A DNA stretch of 31,394 nt. It comes from a virus. Numbering within the stretch: position 1 is the first letter of the stretch; each line of letters opens with the position of its first letter. The stretch is taken from positions 1 to 31,394 of the IMG/VR virus record IMGVR_UViG_3300042397_000524; one strand, given 5' to 3'. The notes beneath the pieces were generated by a model that ran no database searches, had not been told where the DNA came from, and was given only the letters and a program-made list of their open reading frames with translations. This document shows, in pieces, positions 16,177 to 24,313 of the stretch. The position numbers were made by a program, and so were the translations under genes.

Positions 16177-17373
16177 TTAAACTCCGATTGCAGCGATGTC
16201 CGTTGCAAATGTACCCTTAACGATTGCTAATGGTGCGTAGTTAGTTAATGCAATTCTTTCTACTAAACGAACGGTTACGAAACCATCACGAACGTTTGTT
16301 CCATCCTCACGGAAAAACTCCAATGAAAGATTCTCACGCACCCACATTTGTGTTCCTAAACCGAAATTACCAACAAGGTATGTTCCTGCTGTGATTGCTG
16401 TATTAACTACAACCGGCACACCCAAGAATTGTGGTTGTAATCCCATGTATACCTGATCCTTCAAATACTCATTTGTTGTTGACTTTAACAATAAGATTTT
16501 GTGGAAATCTGTTGGGTTTACCATGATGTAATCAGGACGATAGTTAGCCAATGCTAATTGGTTGATTGCTACCGTTAAAACGTCAAATTGGTTTGCCGCT
16601 GTGATTGAATCTGCAAATCCGCCTGCTGCGAATGCTGTTGATCCTGATGTCACGATACCTGAAATGTTTGGTGCTGTACCGTTACCATAAAGTAATTGTG
16701 CATCTTCAACCGTTAACAATTTCTCAGGAGCACGTGCTGCCAAATATGATGTTAGCTGTGGTGTATCTGCTAACATTTCCTCAGAAATACGGAAATAAGT
16801 ACCGATTTTCTGAACGTTTGCATCGTATGCTGTCAAATCGAAATCTGACTCACCCAATGTTGAACCTTGTGCGCGTGTTGCTGCACCGTTGTCATATGCT
16901 GACTCACGTACATAACGAACAACCTCAGAATTGGTTGAACCTTGTGCCAATAATTGGCGAACGTGTACAGGGTTTGTTGGATCGTACTTGATACCCGGAA
17001 CGTATTGTGCCGGAATAACTTCGCCTGTAAAGTTAGCCGCAACGGTCATATCTGCCGCCTTGATTTCAAATTTAGCTGAACGGCTGTTGCCATTTACTAA
17101 ACCATCTAAACCACCTTTTGTGATACCATCGATCAAAGATTGTTTGAAAGATTGTGCGTTTGCTCCTGTTGCTGTTTTCTTTGCTGCAACCTCTGCTGCA
17201 TCAATACGACCGTGAACCTCAGCAAATTTTGCCTCTAAATTCTTGATCTCGGATTTTAATAATTCATCCGCTTTGCCTGTTGCTGATGCAACTGCTTGTC
17301 CTTCTGCTTTTGCGATTCTCGCATCAATTGCCGAATTTAATTCGTTCAATTGGTTTTTGATTTCTTCTGTCAT
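16177..17373 (-). CDS. Major capsid protein, HK97 fold
   Basis: A 398-aa protein. Residues 1-70 form a charged coiled coil, as in the scaffolding delta domain of HK97-type capsids. The mature part follows a linker around 85-115 and carries features of the family, such as 'VRYVRESAYDNGAATRAQGS', an acidic 'GESDFDLTAYDANVQKIGTYFRISEEML' segment, 'QLLYGNGT', 'DYIMVNPTDFHKILLLK' and a C-terminal 'RLVERIALTNYAPLAIVKG'. It lies 1 nt after the prohead protease gene, which is predicted to remove the delta domain. A strong terminator follows, keeping the abundant capsid mRNA separate. Confidence 0.93.
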   Translation of the reverse strand: MTEEIKNQLNELNSAIDARIAKAEGQAVASATGKADELLKSEIKNLEAKFAEVHGRIDAAEVAAKKTATGANAQSFKQSLIDGITKGGLDGLVNGNSRSAKFEIKAADMTVAANFTGEVIPAQYVPGIKYDPTNPVHVRQLLAQGSTNSEVVRYVRESAYDNGAATRAQGSTLGESDFDLTAYDANVQKIGTYFRISEEMLADTPQLTSYLAARAPEKLLTVEDAQLLYGNGTAPNISGIVTSGSTAFAAGGFADSITAANQFDVLTVAINQLALANYRPDYIMVNPTDFHKILLLKSTTNEYLKDQVYMGLQPQFLGVPVVVNTAITAGTYLVGNFGLGTQMWVRENLSLEFFREDGTNVRDGFVTVRLVERIALTNYAPLAIVKGTFATDIAAIGV

Positions 17374-17374
17374 C

Positions 17375-18058
17375 TTATTTTGACTTAATTTGATTGTTTA
17401 AATATGAAAATATTTCGGAAATATCCACCTGTTTAACTTCCGGCACGGTGACAATTTCTGCCGGCCGTGTGGTAACATCAATAAACAATGATTTCAATTT
17501 CATCAACTCACCTTCAATTGCGTACCCTAATTCATCGGATACGTTTTCTTTCTTGATCATTTTGGCTAAAATGTCGAAACGTTTTGCCAATAAATCCTGA
17601 TCAATTTCACCCTTTGCATCTGTAATCAATGCCATTGGGTTTGCTGCTAATGTAACGCACGAAATTTCGTACAACTTCACCTCTTTCAATTCACGAACAC
17701 CATCCTGTCTGTAATTCTTTACAATCGGCATAATACCAACGGAATTTTCCGTAATCACACCGTTTTTCATTAACAACAAAATGTCTTCGCCCATTCGTGT
17801 TTTTGGAACCTCAGCCACAAAATACAACCCTTTTGCATCTTCACGCAATTCGTTGAATTTGCCTAATGGCTGATCAATTCTGTGTTGGTTGCAATACCGT
17901 ACACGTGATCCGTTTTCAGATAATGTTTTGGTGTATGCTCCCGACAAAATGATGTCATTGTCTGAATCAATGTTGCCGAATATTGAACCGTAACCGGACA
18001 CGATGCCGTTTGCCTCATCAATGTCATCAATCCCAATGGATGTTTGTTTGTAAATCAT
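17375..18058 (-). CDS. Prohead protease, peptidase S78 family
   Basis: A 227-aa HK97-type head maturation protease. The N-terminus reads 'ANGIVSGYGSIFGNIDSDNDII', the standard opening of the family, followed by 'AYTKTL', a catalytic His near 59 (CNQHR) and Ser near 106 (TENSVGI), and an Asp/Glu-rich 'ELKEVKLYEISCVTLAANP' end-strand. It would cleave the capsid delta domain during maturation. The ATG at 18058 is preferred; the longer reading begins at a TTG inside a probable -7 box. The last ~60 residues are an extension beyond the protease core. Confidence 0.9.
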   Translation of the reverse strand: MIYKQTSIGIDDIDEANGIVSGYGSIFGNIDSDNDIILSGAYTKTLSENGSRVRYCNQHRIDQPLGKFNELREDAKGLYFVAEVPKTRMGEDILLLMKNGVITENSVGIMPIVKNYRQDGVRELKEVKLYEISCVTLAANPMALITDAKGEIDQDLLAKRFDILAKMIKKENVSDELGYAIEGELMKLKSLFIDVTTRPAEIVTVPEVKQVDISEIFSYLNNQIKSK

Positions 18059-18073
18059 AACCTTTCTTTTGCC

Positions 18074-18081
18074 CAAAATTA
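18074..18081 (-). promoter_or_regulatory. Putative -7 box before the prohead protease
   Basis: The minus strand reads TAATTTTG (matches TAnnTTTG) 15 nt before the ATG at 18058, in the 63-bp gap after the head protein gene. A CTAATTAG palindrome lies just upstream (18091-18098), and a similar ACTAATTAGT lies before the phosphoesterase gene (1094-1103). No well-placed -33 box. Confidence 0.35.
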
Positions 18082-18121
18082 GTCAAATTGCTAATTAGAA
18101 AACGGAATCCAAAAATTAATT

Positions 18122-19174
18122 TTAACCCCCCAAATTTTCCTCAGCCACAATTGCACCTGTTGTGCCGGTGATTACATCTGCACTAATAATGGCATCAATT
18201 ACGGTTGCCTGTGCAATACCAAATCCAATGTCTGTGATTGGCGCACCAATTGTGTTTGCATTTGCCTTTGGCAATACAATCATTGAACAACGGCAATTGA
18301 TAACATTGCTTGCTGATCCATTAGGATCGCCCGGTCTTTGTAATGACTCCCCACCAACCGAAAATTTGCTATTAAACGGAACAACCTGCCCATTTGCTTC
18401 CCTGTGTGCATCACGAACACGTGCATCAAATCCTGATCGCCATGTTTTGGTTAAATCCTGACCTGCAAATAAATTGACCGCTGCCTGTTCGGTTGCATAA
18501 TTAGCTGCGTTTGTGGCCTCCGTTCTAACAATCCTGCGTGCCTGATAATCAGCCAACCCATCAAATTTTTGTCGTAACATTTTGCCCTGCACCTTTTCAC
18601 CGGCTGATTGGAAAACAGGATCGGCCATAAATTGGCGAATTGTGTTTGTCAATGTTGCCTGTGCTGTTGATGAAACCATTGTCACCCTTTGGCCTGCTAC
18701 CTTTTGGCCCATAAATGCAAAGGCATTGCGCCAAATAGATTGCATATTTGCCGGATCGGCTTTTAGCATATATTTCTGCACGTTTTTGGAATACCAATTG
18801 GCAAATTGTAAACCGATTTTGGAATACATACCCTCATACATTTTTATGTATTTGGCATCCTGAAAAAATCCCTGTGCTGTGGCCTGTGTCATCTGCCCGA
18901 CCTTTAAATAAAGGTCAATAGCATCATTATATTCGGCTTTGTAAAACTCCGTAAAATCACGAACGGATGTGCGTTCTGCTTTCTCTAATTGATTTTCAAA
19001 ATCGTTTTCCCAATCTTTCTGCGCCTTTGTTTCTTTCTGTGGATTAAATAGATTGCTGCACACCGCCACACGCTGATCAATAGTGCCAAAATCATTGACA
19101 ATATTAGGATCAACAACACAACGGGCCATGAAATCATTTTGGCTTTCGCCATTATTAGGATTCGGTAACGGCAT
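18122..19174 (-). CDS. Mu F-like minor head protein
   Basis: A 350-aa protein. The C-terminal half carries the phage Mu F / SPP1 gp7-type domain: 'RRIVRTEATNAANYATEQAA', 'KTWRSGFDARVRDAHREANG', 'LQRPGDPNGSASNVINCRC', ending near residue 305. These proteins bind the portal and take part in head assembly and DNA ejection. The first ~45 residues form a separate small motif (PLPNPNNGESQNDFMARCVV ... QRVAVC) that I have seen described in phage head proteins without a known role. It starts 20 nt inside the portal gene and precedes the protease and capsid genes. Confidence 0.88.
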   Translation of the reverse strand: MPLPNPNNGESQNDFMARCVVDPNIVNDFGTIDQRVAVCSNLFNPQKETKAQKDWENDFENQLEKAERTSVRDFTEFYKAEYNDAIDLYLKVGQMTQATAQGFFQDAKYIKMYEGMYSKIGLQFANWYSKNVQKYMLKADPANMQSIWRNAFAFMGQKVAGQRVTMVSSTAQATLTNTIRQFMADPVFQSAGEKVQGKMLRQKFDGLADYQARRIVRTEATNAANYATEQAAVNLFAGQDLTKTWRSGFDARVRDAHREANGQVVPFNSKFSVGGESLQRPGDPNGSASNVINCRCSMIVLPKANANTIGAPITDIGFGIAQATVIDAIISADVITGTTGAIVAEENLGG

Positions 19175-20879
19175 CTATTTCCTTTATTTTCTTGATTGCC
19201 CAATCAACACCCTCAGTTCCGCCCCATAAGTTCCAAGCCACATACCCTGCATCCTTCCATGGTGTTTCCTTATATTCATCTGCAACCGTTGCGTTTTGGC
19301 GATGGCGATTGAATTGCGCCATTCTGCTGACAATATCACGGCTGATTTCATCACGGTTTGCCAATTGTCTTGCACGTGTCCAACCAATTTCGGTGCCTCC
19401 ACGAATTTCATCCGGGTATTCCTGTTTCCAATCCAACATCTTTTGTGCATTCAAAGATGCTTTCTTTGGATAATCATCGTACATTTCATTTGATTCAGCC
19501 TTTGTTGAATACTGAATATCTAATGATTTTGGATTCTCTAATGATGGCATTGATGGATTCTGTGCCATTAAATTAGCCGGGATGAAATAATCATCCATGA
19601 ATGCATTTTCTTTGTCCGTAGCGTAATTCATTGCATCACGTTTCTCGTTTGGTGTAACCCACCACGCTGCTGCTAATTGCGACACCAATTTGTCAACCTC
19701 CTCTTGCATTTCGCTGATCACGGTAAAATCGAAATCAATGAAATATTCTTTGCCGTACTTTGGTGCCAACCATCTGTTTAATTCATCACGTATCTTGATT
19801 AATTCAGGAATCACGGCATTTTGGTATAATGCCTTTTTAGCCTCCTTCATATTGTTGTATGTGGATGCATCTGTGTTGTTTAGCAATTGCACAGGGATGT
19901 TGTATAAATTACACAAATCCTTCACCGTTCCATTGTACTGCTCAATCAATGATAAATCTGATGCCGACAAACCAAAATTCACCCAACTCAAATCCTTTGG
20001 TGTGATGATCACATCACCTGCGTTCCCTGCACCCTGATAATTTTTGCGGAATTTGTCTTTTAATGCCTGTGCTTGCACCTCAGTCAAATTACCATCCTTT
20101 GAAATCAACATACCACGTGATGTTTGATTCTGTAAATATTTTAATCCGGTGGTTACGGCTTCATTGTTGGCCGATAAAACACGCAGGCCGGCACGCAAAG
20201 GTGATTGGCCATATAGGTTTGAACCGCTGCTGTCGTAATCCGGATTAAAATCTTTTATGTGGCAAATGTATTCGGGTGCCACCTCAATCATTGAATTGTA
20301 TTGGATTTTGTACCCTGCCACCGGCTCCATCACACCACCTGAAACGATTTCAACCAATTGTGATGGTAAATTGTACAACTCCGTAAATTTTCCCTGATTT
20401 GGCCCTGAATCAGGCCCGATGCCGTAGATGTAACGGTTTCCGGTTAATTTACCGAATGCAACGATTTCACCCAACCATGCTGAAAATGATTGTGCCGGGT
20501 TTGGTCGCATTAACAATGCCTCTAATTCTGAATCCTTTATTTCTTCAAATGCTCTTTTGCGTAATATGTTGGCCTTGTATATTGCAGGGCCATCCATTAC
20601 ACCTGATGTCATCGCCTTGTATTGCTTTGCTGTGCCTTCGTTTGTGACACGGTAAACAGAAACAGGGATTGTTGTGGCTGCCTTAACAATCAGGTTAATG
20701 ATTGAATAAATGGTGGCATTTCGTTGATACCCATCACGAATGTATGTGGTATCGTTATCCTCATTCATTATGATATTCGTGCCAAGCCACGTGTATATCA
20801 GTTTATTATATGATTCGTTTGTGCCGCTTGATAATGCTTTGGCAATGGATTGTTTGAATGTATCAATGATTGATGCCAT
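19155..20879 (-). CDS. Portal protein with extra C-terminal domain
   Basis: A 574-aa HK97-type portal. The N-terminal part shows the typical 'GYQRNATIYSIINLIVKAATTIPVSVYRV' and 'LLMRPNPAQSFSAWLGEIVAF' stretches, and the core has 'QTSRGMLISKDGNLTEVQAQALKDKF' and a long stem-helix region ending around 450. From about 466 to the end an additional ~105-residue region is present (MYDDYPKKA..., 'GWTRARQLANRDEISRDIV', 'MAQFNRH', 'AWNLWGGTEGVDWAIKKI'). This module occurs in various phage head proteins; its function is not established to my knowledge. The portal is the packaging and ejection pore and the head-tail vertex. Confidence 0.9.
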   Translation of the reverse strand: MASIIDTFKQSIAKALSSGTNESYNKLIYTWLGTNIIMNEDNDTTYIRDGYQRNATIYSIINLIVKAATTIPVSVYRVTNEGTAKQYKAMTSGVMDGPAIYKANILRKRAFEEIKDSELEALLMRPNPAQSFSAWLGEIVAFGKLTGNRYIYGIGPDSGPNQGKFTELYNLPSQLVEIVSGGVMEPVAGYKIQYNSMIEVAPEYICHIKDFNPDYDSSGSNLYGQSPLRAGLRVLSANNEAVTTGLKYLQNQTSRGMLISKDGNLTEVQAQALKDKFRKNYQGAGNAGDVIITPKDLSWVNFGLSASDLSLIEQYNGTVKDLCNLYNIPVQLLNNTDASTYNNMKEAKKALYQNAVIPELIKIRDELNRWLAPKYGKEYFIDFDFTVISEMQEEVDKLVSQLAAAWWVTPNEKRDAMNYATDKENAFMDDYFIPANLMAQNPSMPSLENPKSLDIQYSTKAESNEMYDDYPKKASLNAQKMLDWKQEYPDEIRGGTEIGWTRARQLANRDEISRDIVSRMAQFNRHRQNATVADEYKETPWKDAGYVAWNLWGGTEGVDWAIKKIKEIDAVTES

Positions 20880-20898
20880 TTGTATTGCTTTTTTTTCT

Positions 20899-20906
20899 CA
20901 AAAATA
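20899..20906 (-). promoter_or_regulatory. Putative -7 box before the portal gene
   Basis: The minus strand reads TATTTTTG, matching TAnnTTTG, 19 nt before the portal ATG in the 32-bp gap after the large terminase stop. A weak AT-only hairpin with a U-run (AAAAATC/GATTTTT) overlaps the terminase stop just upstream. Confidence 0.4.
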
Positions 20907-20911
20907 CATAA

Positions 20912-22096
20912 TTAAACCACAAAAAAATCAGAACGATTTTTGTATTTGGTATAAACCCCATACCGGATTGCATCCATCAGGTGATTGTGTTTGTCTATTG
21001 GCTTATTTATAATCGTTCCATCCTTTAATTGTTCCCAAAAATAAAACTGAAATTCATTGTGTAAATTATGCGATTCAGATGAACAAATCACCTCGTGTTC
21101 CTTTAATAAACTAATCCCGGCCTTTATTGATCCTTCACCTTTTATTGCAGGAACGGCCAAAATATCCATTTGTCGCAATTCCTCAATTGATTTGGGTTCC
21201 GCTGATTCACAATAAATTATGTGTTCGTTTATTTTCTTTTCTTTTAGGAAATCAGCAATATCACGGTTGGTCATTCCCTTTTTGTACATGATTTCATGGA
21301 TGTACAATTTATCCCCAACCTTTGCCAACTGCACAATGGCCGTTGGATCGTGACTAAATCCAAAATCAAGGCCGTAAAACACATCATCAAATTCGGGAAA
21401 TTCTGCCTTTGGAATGAATTGCCAATTAGGAAATATTTGGCGATTACTAAACACCGCACGTTTCCCCTCACCGTACACCCTCCAATAGTCCGGATCTTTG
21501 GCTTTTAATCTTTCGATTTCATGCACCAATTCAGCCGGCAAAAACTTATTATCCAAATACGTTGTGATCCATGTGTCACAATCATCACGTGTGATGACTT
21601 CATCATAAATCCAATGCACAGGATCGGATGGATTAAAATCGCATATCATTTCATCCGTTGTACGCATTAATAACTGCCTGAAATCTTCATGATCTAATTC
21701 GTTGACCTCGTTACAATAGCAAATATTTCTTTTACGGCCCCTGATCTTTTGTGGCTCATCAACTGAAAGAAATTCCACAACGTGATTGCCAAATGTGTAC
21801 GTGTTTTCCGATTTGTTGTGTTGTCCGACATACAAAATGCCCAACGTGTCTAATATTTCGAGAAAATCACGCATCACCGATCCTTTTAATGCCGGCAATG
21901 TTTTACGGACAATCGAAATCACCAATGGTTTCTGTGATGATGTTAATTTATAGATTAGGTATTGGCACAGGGCATAAGTTTTCCCCGAACGTGTTCCGCC
22001 CTGATGAACTTTGATTCTTTTGGTGCTGTTTAACGTTTGATAAAACTGAACATTGCATTTCTGCTTTATTCGTTTTCGATTTGTGCCGGTGTCCAT
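20912..22096 (-). CDS. terL: Terminase large subunit
   Basis: A 394-aa packaging motor with ATPase and nuclease halves. Walker A is 'GGTRSGKT' (33-40), Walker B and catalytic Glu are in 'ICYCNEVNEL' (125-134), and a coupling-type 'DFNPSDPVHW' follows. The nuclease half begins with 'YGLDFGFSHDPTAIV' (Asp244), has 'IYCESAEPKSIEEL' and ends with the 'HLMDAIRYGVY' aspartate. These match the PBSX/Terminase_3 type. It starts 31 nt inside the small terminase gene. It cuts concatemeric DNA and drives it into the prohead through the portal. Whether packaging is headful or cos-type cannot be told directly, but the permuted circle fits headful. Confidence 0.95.
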   Translation of the reverse strand: MDTGTNRKRIKQKCNVQFYQTLNSTKRIKVHQGGTRSGKTYALCQYLIYKLTSSQKPLVISIVRKTLPALKGSVMRDFLEILDTLGILYVGQHNKSENTYTFGNHVVEFLSVDEPQKIRGRKRNICYCNEVNELDHEDFRQLLMRTTDEMICDFNPSDPVHWIYDEVITRDDCDTWITTYLDNKFLPAELVHEIERLKAKDPDYWRVYGEGKRAVFSNRQIFPNWQFIPKAEFPEFDDVFYGLDFGFSHDPTAIVQLAKVGDKLYIHEIMYKKGMTNRDIADFLKEKKINEHIIYCESAEPKSIEELRQMDILAVPAIKGEGSIKAGISLLKEHEVICSSESHNLHNEFQFYFWEQLKDGTIINKPIDKHNHLMDAIRYGVYTKYKNRSDFFVV

Positions 22097-22431
22097 TCTA
22101 TTATGGCAGATTCAATGCCGGTTTCATGTACAACCTCCGTGCGTTCAACATACCCACGTTGTTTGCCTTTGGTCTTTAAATAAAATATTGTGGCTGTTGT
22201 GTTGCCATCTTTGATTTGCTTATGCAATTGCGATTCAGCAAAATCCAATGTCATATCAGCCAACTCATCAACGGCCTTTTTGTATTGCGGATCATCACGC
22301 ATCCAATCATAATGCATTGAACGGTTGATGTTGGCAATCTTTGCAGCGGATGTGACAATTCCCAAAGACTTTTCAAGGGCCTCCAACATACGTTTTTTGT
22401 TCAGTTTTGTCACACTCTTAGGTACTGCCAT
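22066..22431 (-). CDS. terS: Terminase small subunit
   Basis: A 121-aa protein with an N-terminal helix-turn-helix: 'LEKSLGIVTSAAKIANINRSMHYDWMRDDPQYKKAVDE', the typical terminase small-subunit DNA-binding domain. It is followed by helices and a C-terminal 'AIIEWTPAQ' tail. It selects viral DNA and delivers it to TerL, whose gene overlaps this one by 31 nt. A ParB-like gene lies just upstream. Confidence 0.88.
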   Translation of the reverse strand: MAVPKSVTKLNKKRMLEALEKSLGIVTSAAKIANINRSMHYDWMRDDPQYKKAVDELADMTLDFAESQLHKQIKDGNTTATIFYLKTKGKQRGYVERTEVVHETGIESAIIEWTPAQIENE

Positions 22432-22434
22432 AAT

Positions 22435-22947
22435 TTATTTTTTACAAAAGCAATTTAGTCCATTTTCAATGAAATGTTTGTATGCCATTTGCCTTTGTTC
22501 CTCAGATTCAAACGACACCTCAATCACAAATTTATCCTTTGGCTCATTCTCATTGTCAACCGGTAAATCTTCGCCTAATTCTTTATAAATCGGCAAATCC
22601 AATCCCCAATCTTCTAAATCAGCCATTTCCCAATCATTAGCCAACAAATCCCAATCCCATTCACCAAATCCCACATTGTCGGTAATGATAAAACGTTTCT
22701 GTTGTTCGGCTGTCAATGCTGATGCCTTAATAATTGGCACACGCTTCAATCCGGCTTCAATACAGGCACGCAATCGCATATTCCCACCCAATACCACGCA
22801 ATTATCATCAACAATGATTGGTCGCAATTGCAGCATTTCCGGGAACTCCTTGATGGACTTCACCAATTTTTTGAATTTATCATCCTTAATCAACCGGGGA
22901 TTGTTAGGATGTGGAATTATCAATTTGATGTTTATTTCCTCAATCAT
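22435..22947 (-). CDS. ParB / sulfiredoxin-fold protein
   Basis: A 170-aa protein whose first ~75 residues match the ParB N-terminal/Srx fold: 'IPHPNNPR', 'FKKLVKSIKEFPEMLQLRPIIVDDN', 'VVLGGNMRLRACIEAGL', including the nucleotide-binding 'GGNMRLRA' motif. In many phages and mobile elements this domain is fused to a DNA methyltransferase or binds DNA; here it stands alone with an acidic, Trp-rich C-terminal half (about 85-150). It lies between the early genes and the terminase pair, 3 nt before TerS, so it may be involved in packaging or DNA modification. This is inference. Confidence 0.8.
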   Translation of the reverse strand: MIEEINIKLIIPHPNNPRLIKDDKFKKLVKSIKEFPEMLQLRPIIVDDNCVVLGGNMRLRACIEAGLKRVPIIKASALTAEQQKRFIITDNVGFGEWDWDLLANDWEMADLEDWGLDLPIYKELGEDLPVDNENEPKDKFVIEVSFESEEQRQMAYKHFIENGLNCFCKK

Positions 22948-22957
22948 ATTTTATTAA

Positions 22958-23083
22958 TTAATCCATCCATTTGCCATGATTGAACAAATGCCACGTTCTG
23001 TGCTTTAAAACTTCAATAATTAAGGAAAACAATGAATCTGATTCATATTCCCCTGCATCCACTATTAATTTCATCTTTTTCAT
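22958..23083 (-). CDS. Small hypothetical protein, 41 aa
   Basis: A 41-codon frame (starts MKKMKLIVDAGEYESDS, ends HLFNHGKWMD). Its ATG overlaps the stop of the preceding 35-aa gene as ATGA, and its stop lies 10 nt before the ParB-like gene. Coupled spacing and good coding composition support it; function unknown. Confidence 0.55.
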   Translation of the reverse strand: MKKMKLIVDAGEYESDSLFSLIIEVLKHRTWHLFNHGKWMD

Positions 23084-23187
23084 GGTCGATTTTTTTCATC
23101 AAATATGAATTTGATCATTACTAATATAAACACGAACTCAATACCTCCAACACACCAACCCATTGTGACTAAATCATCTGCATCCAT
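23080..23187 (-). CDS. Small single-TM protein, 35 aa
   Basis: A 35-aa frame with a start (MDADDLVTMGW) followed by a hydrophobic helix at about 12-29 (CVGGIEFVFILVMIKFIF) and a short charged tail. Its start overlaps the DUF3310 gene stop (TAATG) and its stop overlaps the next start (ATGA), a strong sign of real translation. Too short for the usual ORF cut-off. Function unknown. Confidence 0.6.
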   Translation of the reverse strand: MDADDLVTMGWCVGGIEFVFILVMIKFIFDEKNRP

Positions 23188-23405
23188 TATCCTTTAAATT
23201 TAGAAAGTTCCCTATTGATATACCACAGGGATTTTTCCAAATCCTGTTTCTTGTTGCCTTTTTTGTCGGCCCTCAAAATATATTTGATTGCGTTCCCCAA
23301 ATTAAAATTTAGGCTGAACCCTTCGATTACATCAATTGCCTCGATGCCTCCATCAGATTGATAATGTTGCGGATGATCCACCATTTCACGGCTCTCATTT
23401 TTCAT
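23187..23405 (-). CDS. DUF3310 protein
   Basis: A 72-aa protein with a clear match to DUF3310, a common phage family: 'VDHPQHYQSDGGIEAIDVIEGF', 'FNLGNAIKYILRADKKGNKKQDLEKSLWYINREL'. Its molecular role is not established; some members have been annotated as nucleotide-kinase-like. It heads the mini-operon leading to the ParB-like gene and the terminases. An internal Met at residue 8 is an alternative start. Confidence 0.88.
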   Translation of the reverse strand: MKNESREMVDHPQHYQSDGGIEAIDVIEGFSLNFNLGNAIKYILRADKKGNKKQDLEKSLWYINRELSKFKG

Positions 23406-23478
23406 TCTGTATTGATTAGGTAAATATGTGCTTTTGTTTCCGGCAGTTATTCATCACCCAACTGCTCCACAAATTTAT

Positions 23479-23865
23479 TTAATTTTTCCATAGGTTTGAC
23501 ATTGGTTTTTCCCAACAATCAATCCCATAAGATTTTAGCAAAATATTAATCTGTGTATTCAATGAATCTTTCTTTGTTTGATCCATCTGATCCATTTCCA
23601 TTCCAAGCATGAAAAATGACTCCATTGCTGTGCAGGCATTTTGGAATGTATCCAAAGCATCAGGCAAATCCGGATCATCGTTTCTGTTTGCCGGGAATAA
23701 TACGGCCATTGTTTTTTCCAACTCCCTAATCATTTGCTTTGTCACCATCTTAACGGCCTGTTTGTTTGCCGGATGGCCGTGCCACGATCCATCAATGAAA
23801 TCCAACATATTTTGGCACAATGCAAAGAATGTTAATAAACGTATTTTGTCTTTTGTAGTTTTCAT
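23479..23865 (-). CDS. Hypothetical helical protein, 128 aa
   Basis: A 128-aa mostly helical protein with an unusual number of Met residues in the second half (MESFFMLGMEMDQMDQTKK). No catalytic motif or TM helix was recognised. Just upstream is a tiny frame (23862-23894, MAGINKKTNR) whose stop overlaps this ATG as ATGA, which may be a translation-coupling leader. It precedes the DUF3310 gene after a 73-bp gap that holds only a 14-codon frame. Confidence 0.6.
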   Translation of the reverse strand: MKTTKDKIRLLTFFALCQNMLDFIDGSWHGHPANKQAVKMVTKQMIRELEKTMAVLFPANRNDDPDLPDALDTFQNACTAMESFFMLGMEMDQMDQTKKDSLNTQINILLKSYGIDCWEKPMSNLWKN

Positions 23866-23910
23866 CGGTTTGTTTTTTTGTTAATGCCGGCCATTTATTG
23901 CCTTGTATTT

Positions 23911-24102
23911 TTATGGTTTACCTATGTCCAACAATTCACGTGGAAATTTGTAAGGATCAATGCACAAATCAAGTTTTATGATTTTGTGGAATATCATAAT
24001 TTCTTGTATTTCCTCAATTATTTCAATTGCCTCATCACGTGTTATGCCATCGGAACATTTGATGTCACCGTGTACAAATATATCTTCATCTTGAAATATC
24101 AT
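23911..24102 (-). CDS. Hypothetical acidic protein, 63 aa
   Basis: A 63-aa acidic protein with a helical centre (DEAIEIIEEIQEIMIFHKIIK) and an 'LCIDPYKFPRELLDIGKP' end. Overlaps the preceding gene by 17 nt. Not recognised; part of the early gene run. Confidence 0.5.
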   Translation of the reverse strand: MIFQDEDIFVHGDIKCSDGITRDEAIEIIEEIQEIMIFHKIIKLDLCIDPYKFPRELLDIGKP

Positions 24103-24313
24103 TGTAATACGTTTTTAGGTTTCTAACACGATTATAAACAACACGTTTTTCCCTTTCTGATCCGTATGTAAGCCGGGCCACACAGGTTTCAAGAAACAAT
24201 TTTGGATTGTGAATCAGTTCCCATGCGTTTACCCGGATTGGCTGTTCACTAAAATTTGGATCTGCAATTCTTTCATTGGCCCAATCAATGGCCTTTTGTC
24301 TGTTAATATTCAT
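24086..24313 (-). CDS. Hypothetical protein, 75 aa
   Basis: A 75-aa protein with an 'AWELIHNPKLFLETCVARL' stretch and a basic 'SEREKRVVYNRVRNLKTY' end. The general type is common in Bacteroidota phage early regions, but I cannot name a family with certainty. It starts in an ATGA overlap with the VRR-NUC gene. Confidence 0.55.
   Translation of the reverse strand: MNINRQKAIDWANERIADPNFSEQPIRVNAWELIHNPKLFLETCVARLTYGSEREKRVVYNRVRNLKTYYNDISR

Noticed and set aside
23460-23502. A 14-codon frame (MEKLNKFVEQLGDE) after the 128-aa gene
   Set aside because: Too short and overlapping the end of that gene; no independent support.
24075-24082. Another perfect TATATTTG box on the minus strand
   Set aside because: It lies inside the 63-aa coding frame (D-I-F-V codons), with no gene start at a sensible distance.
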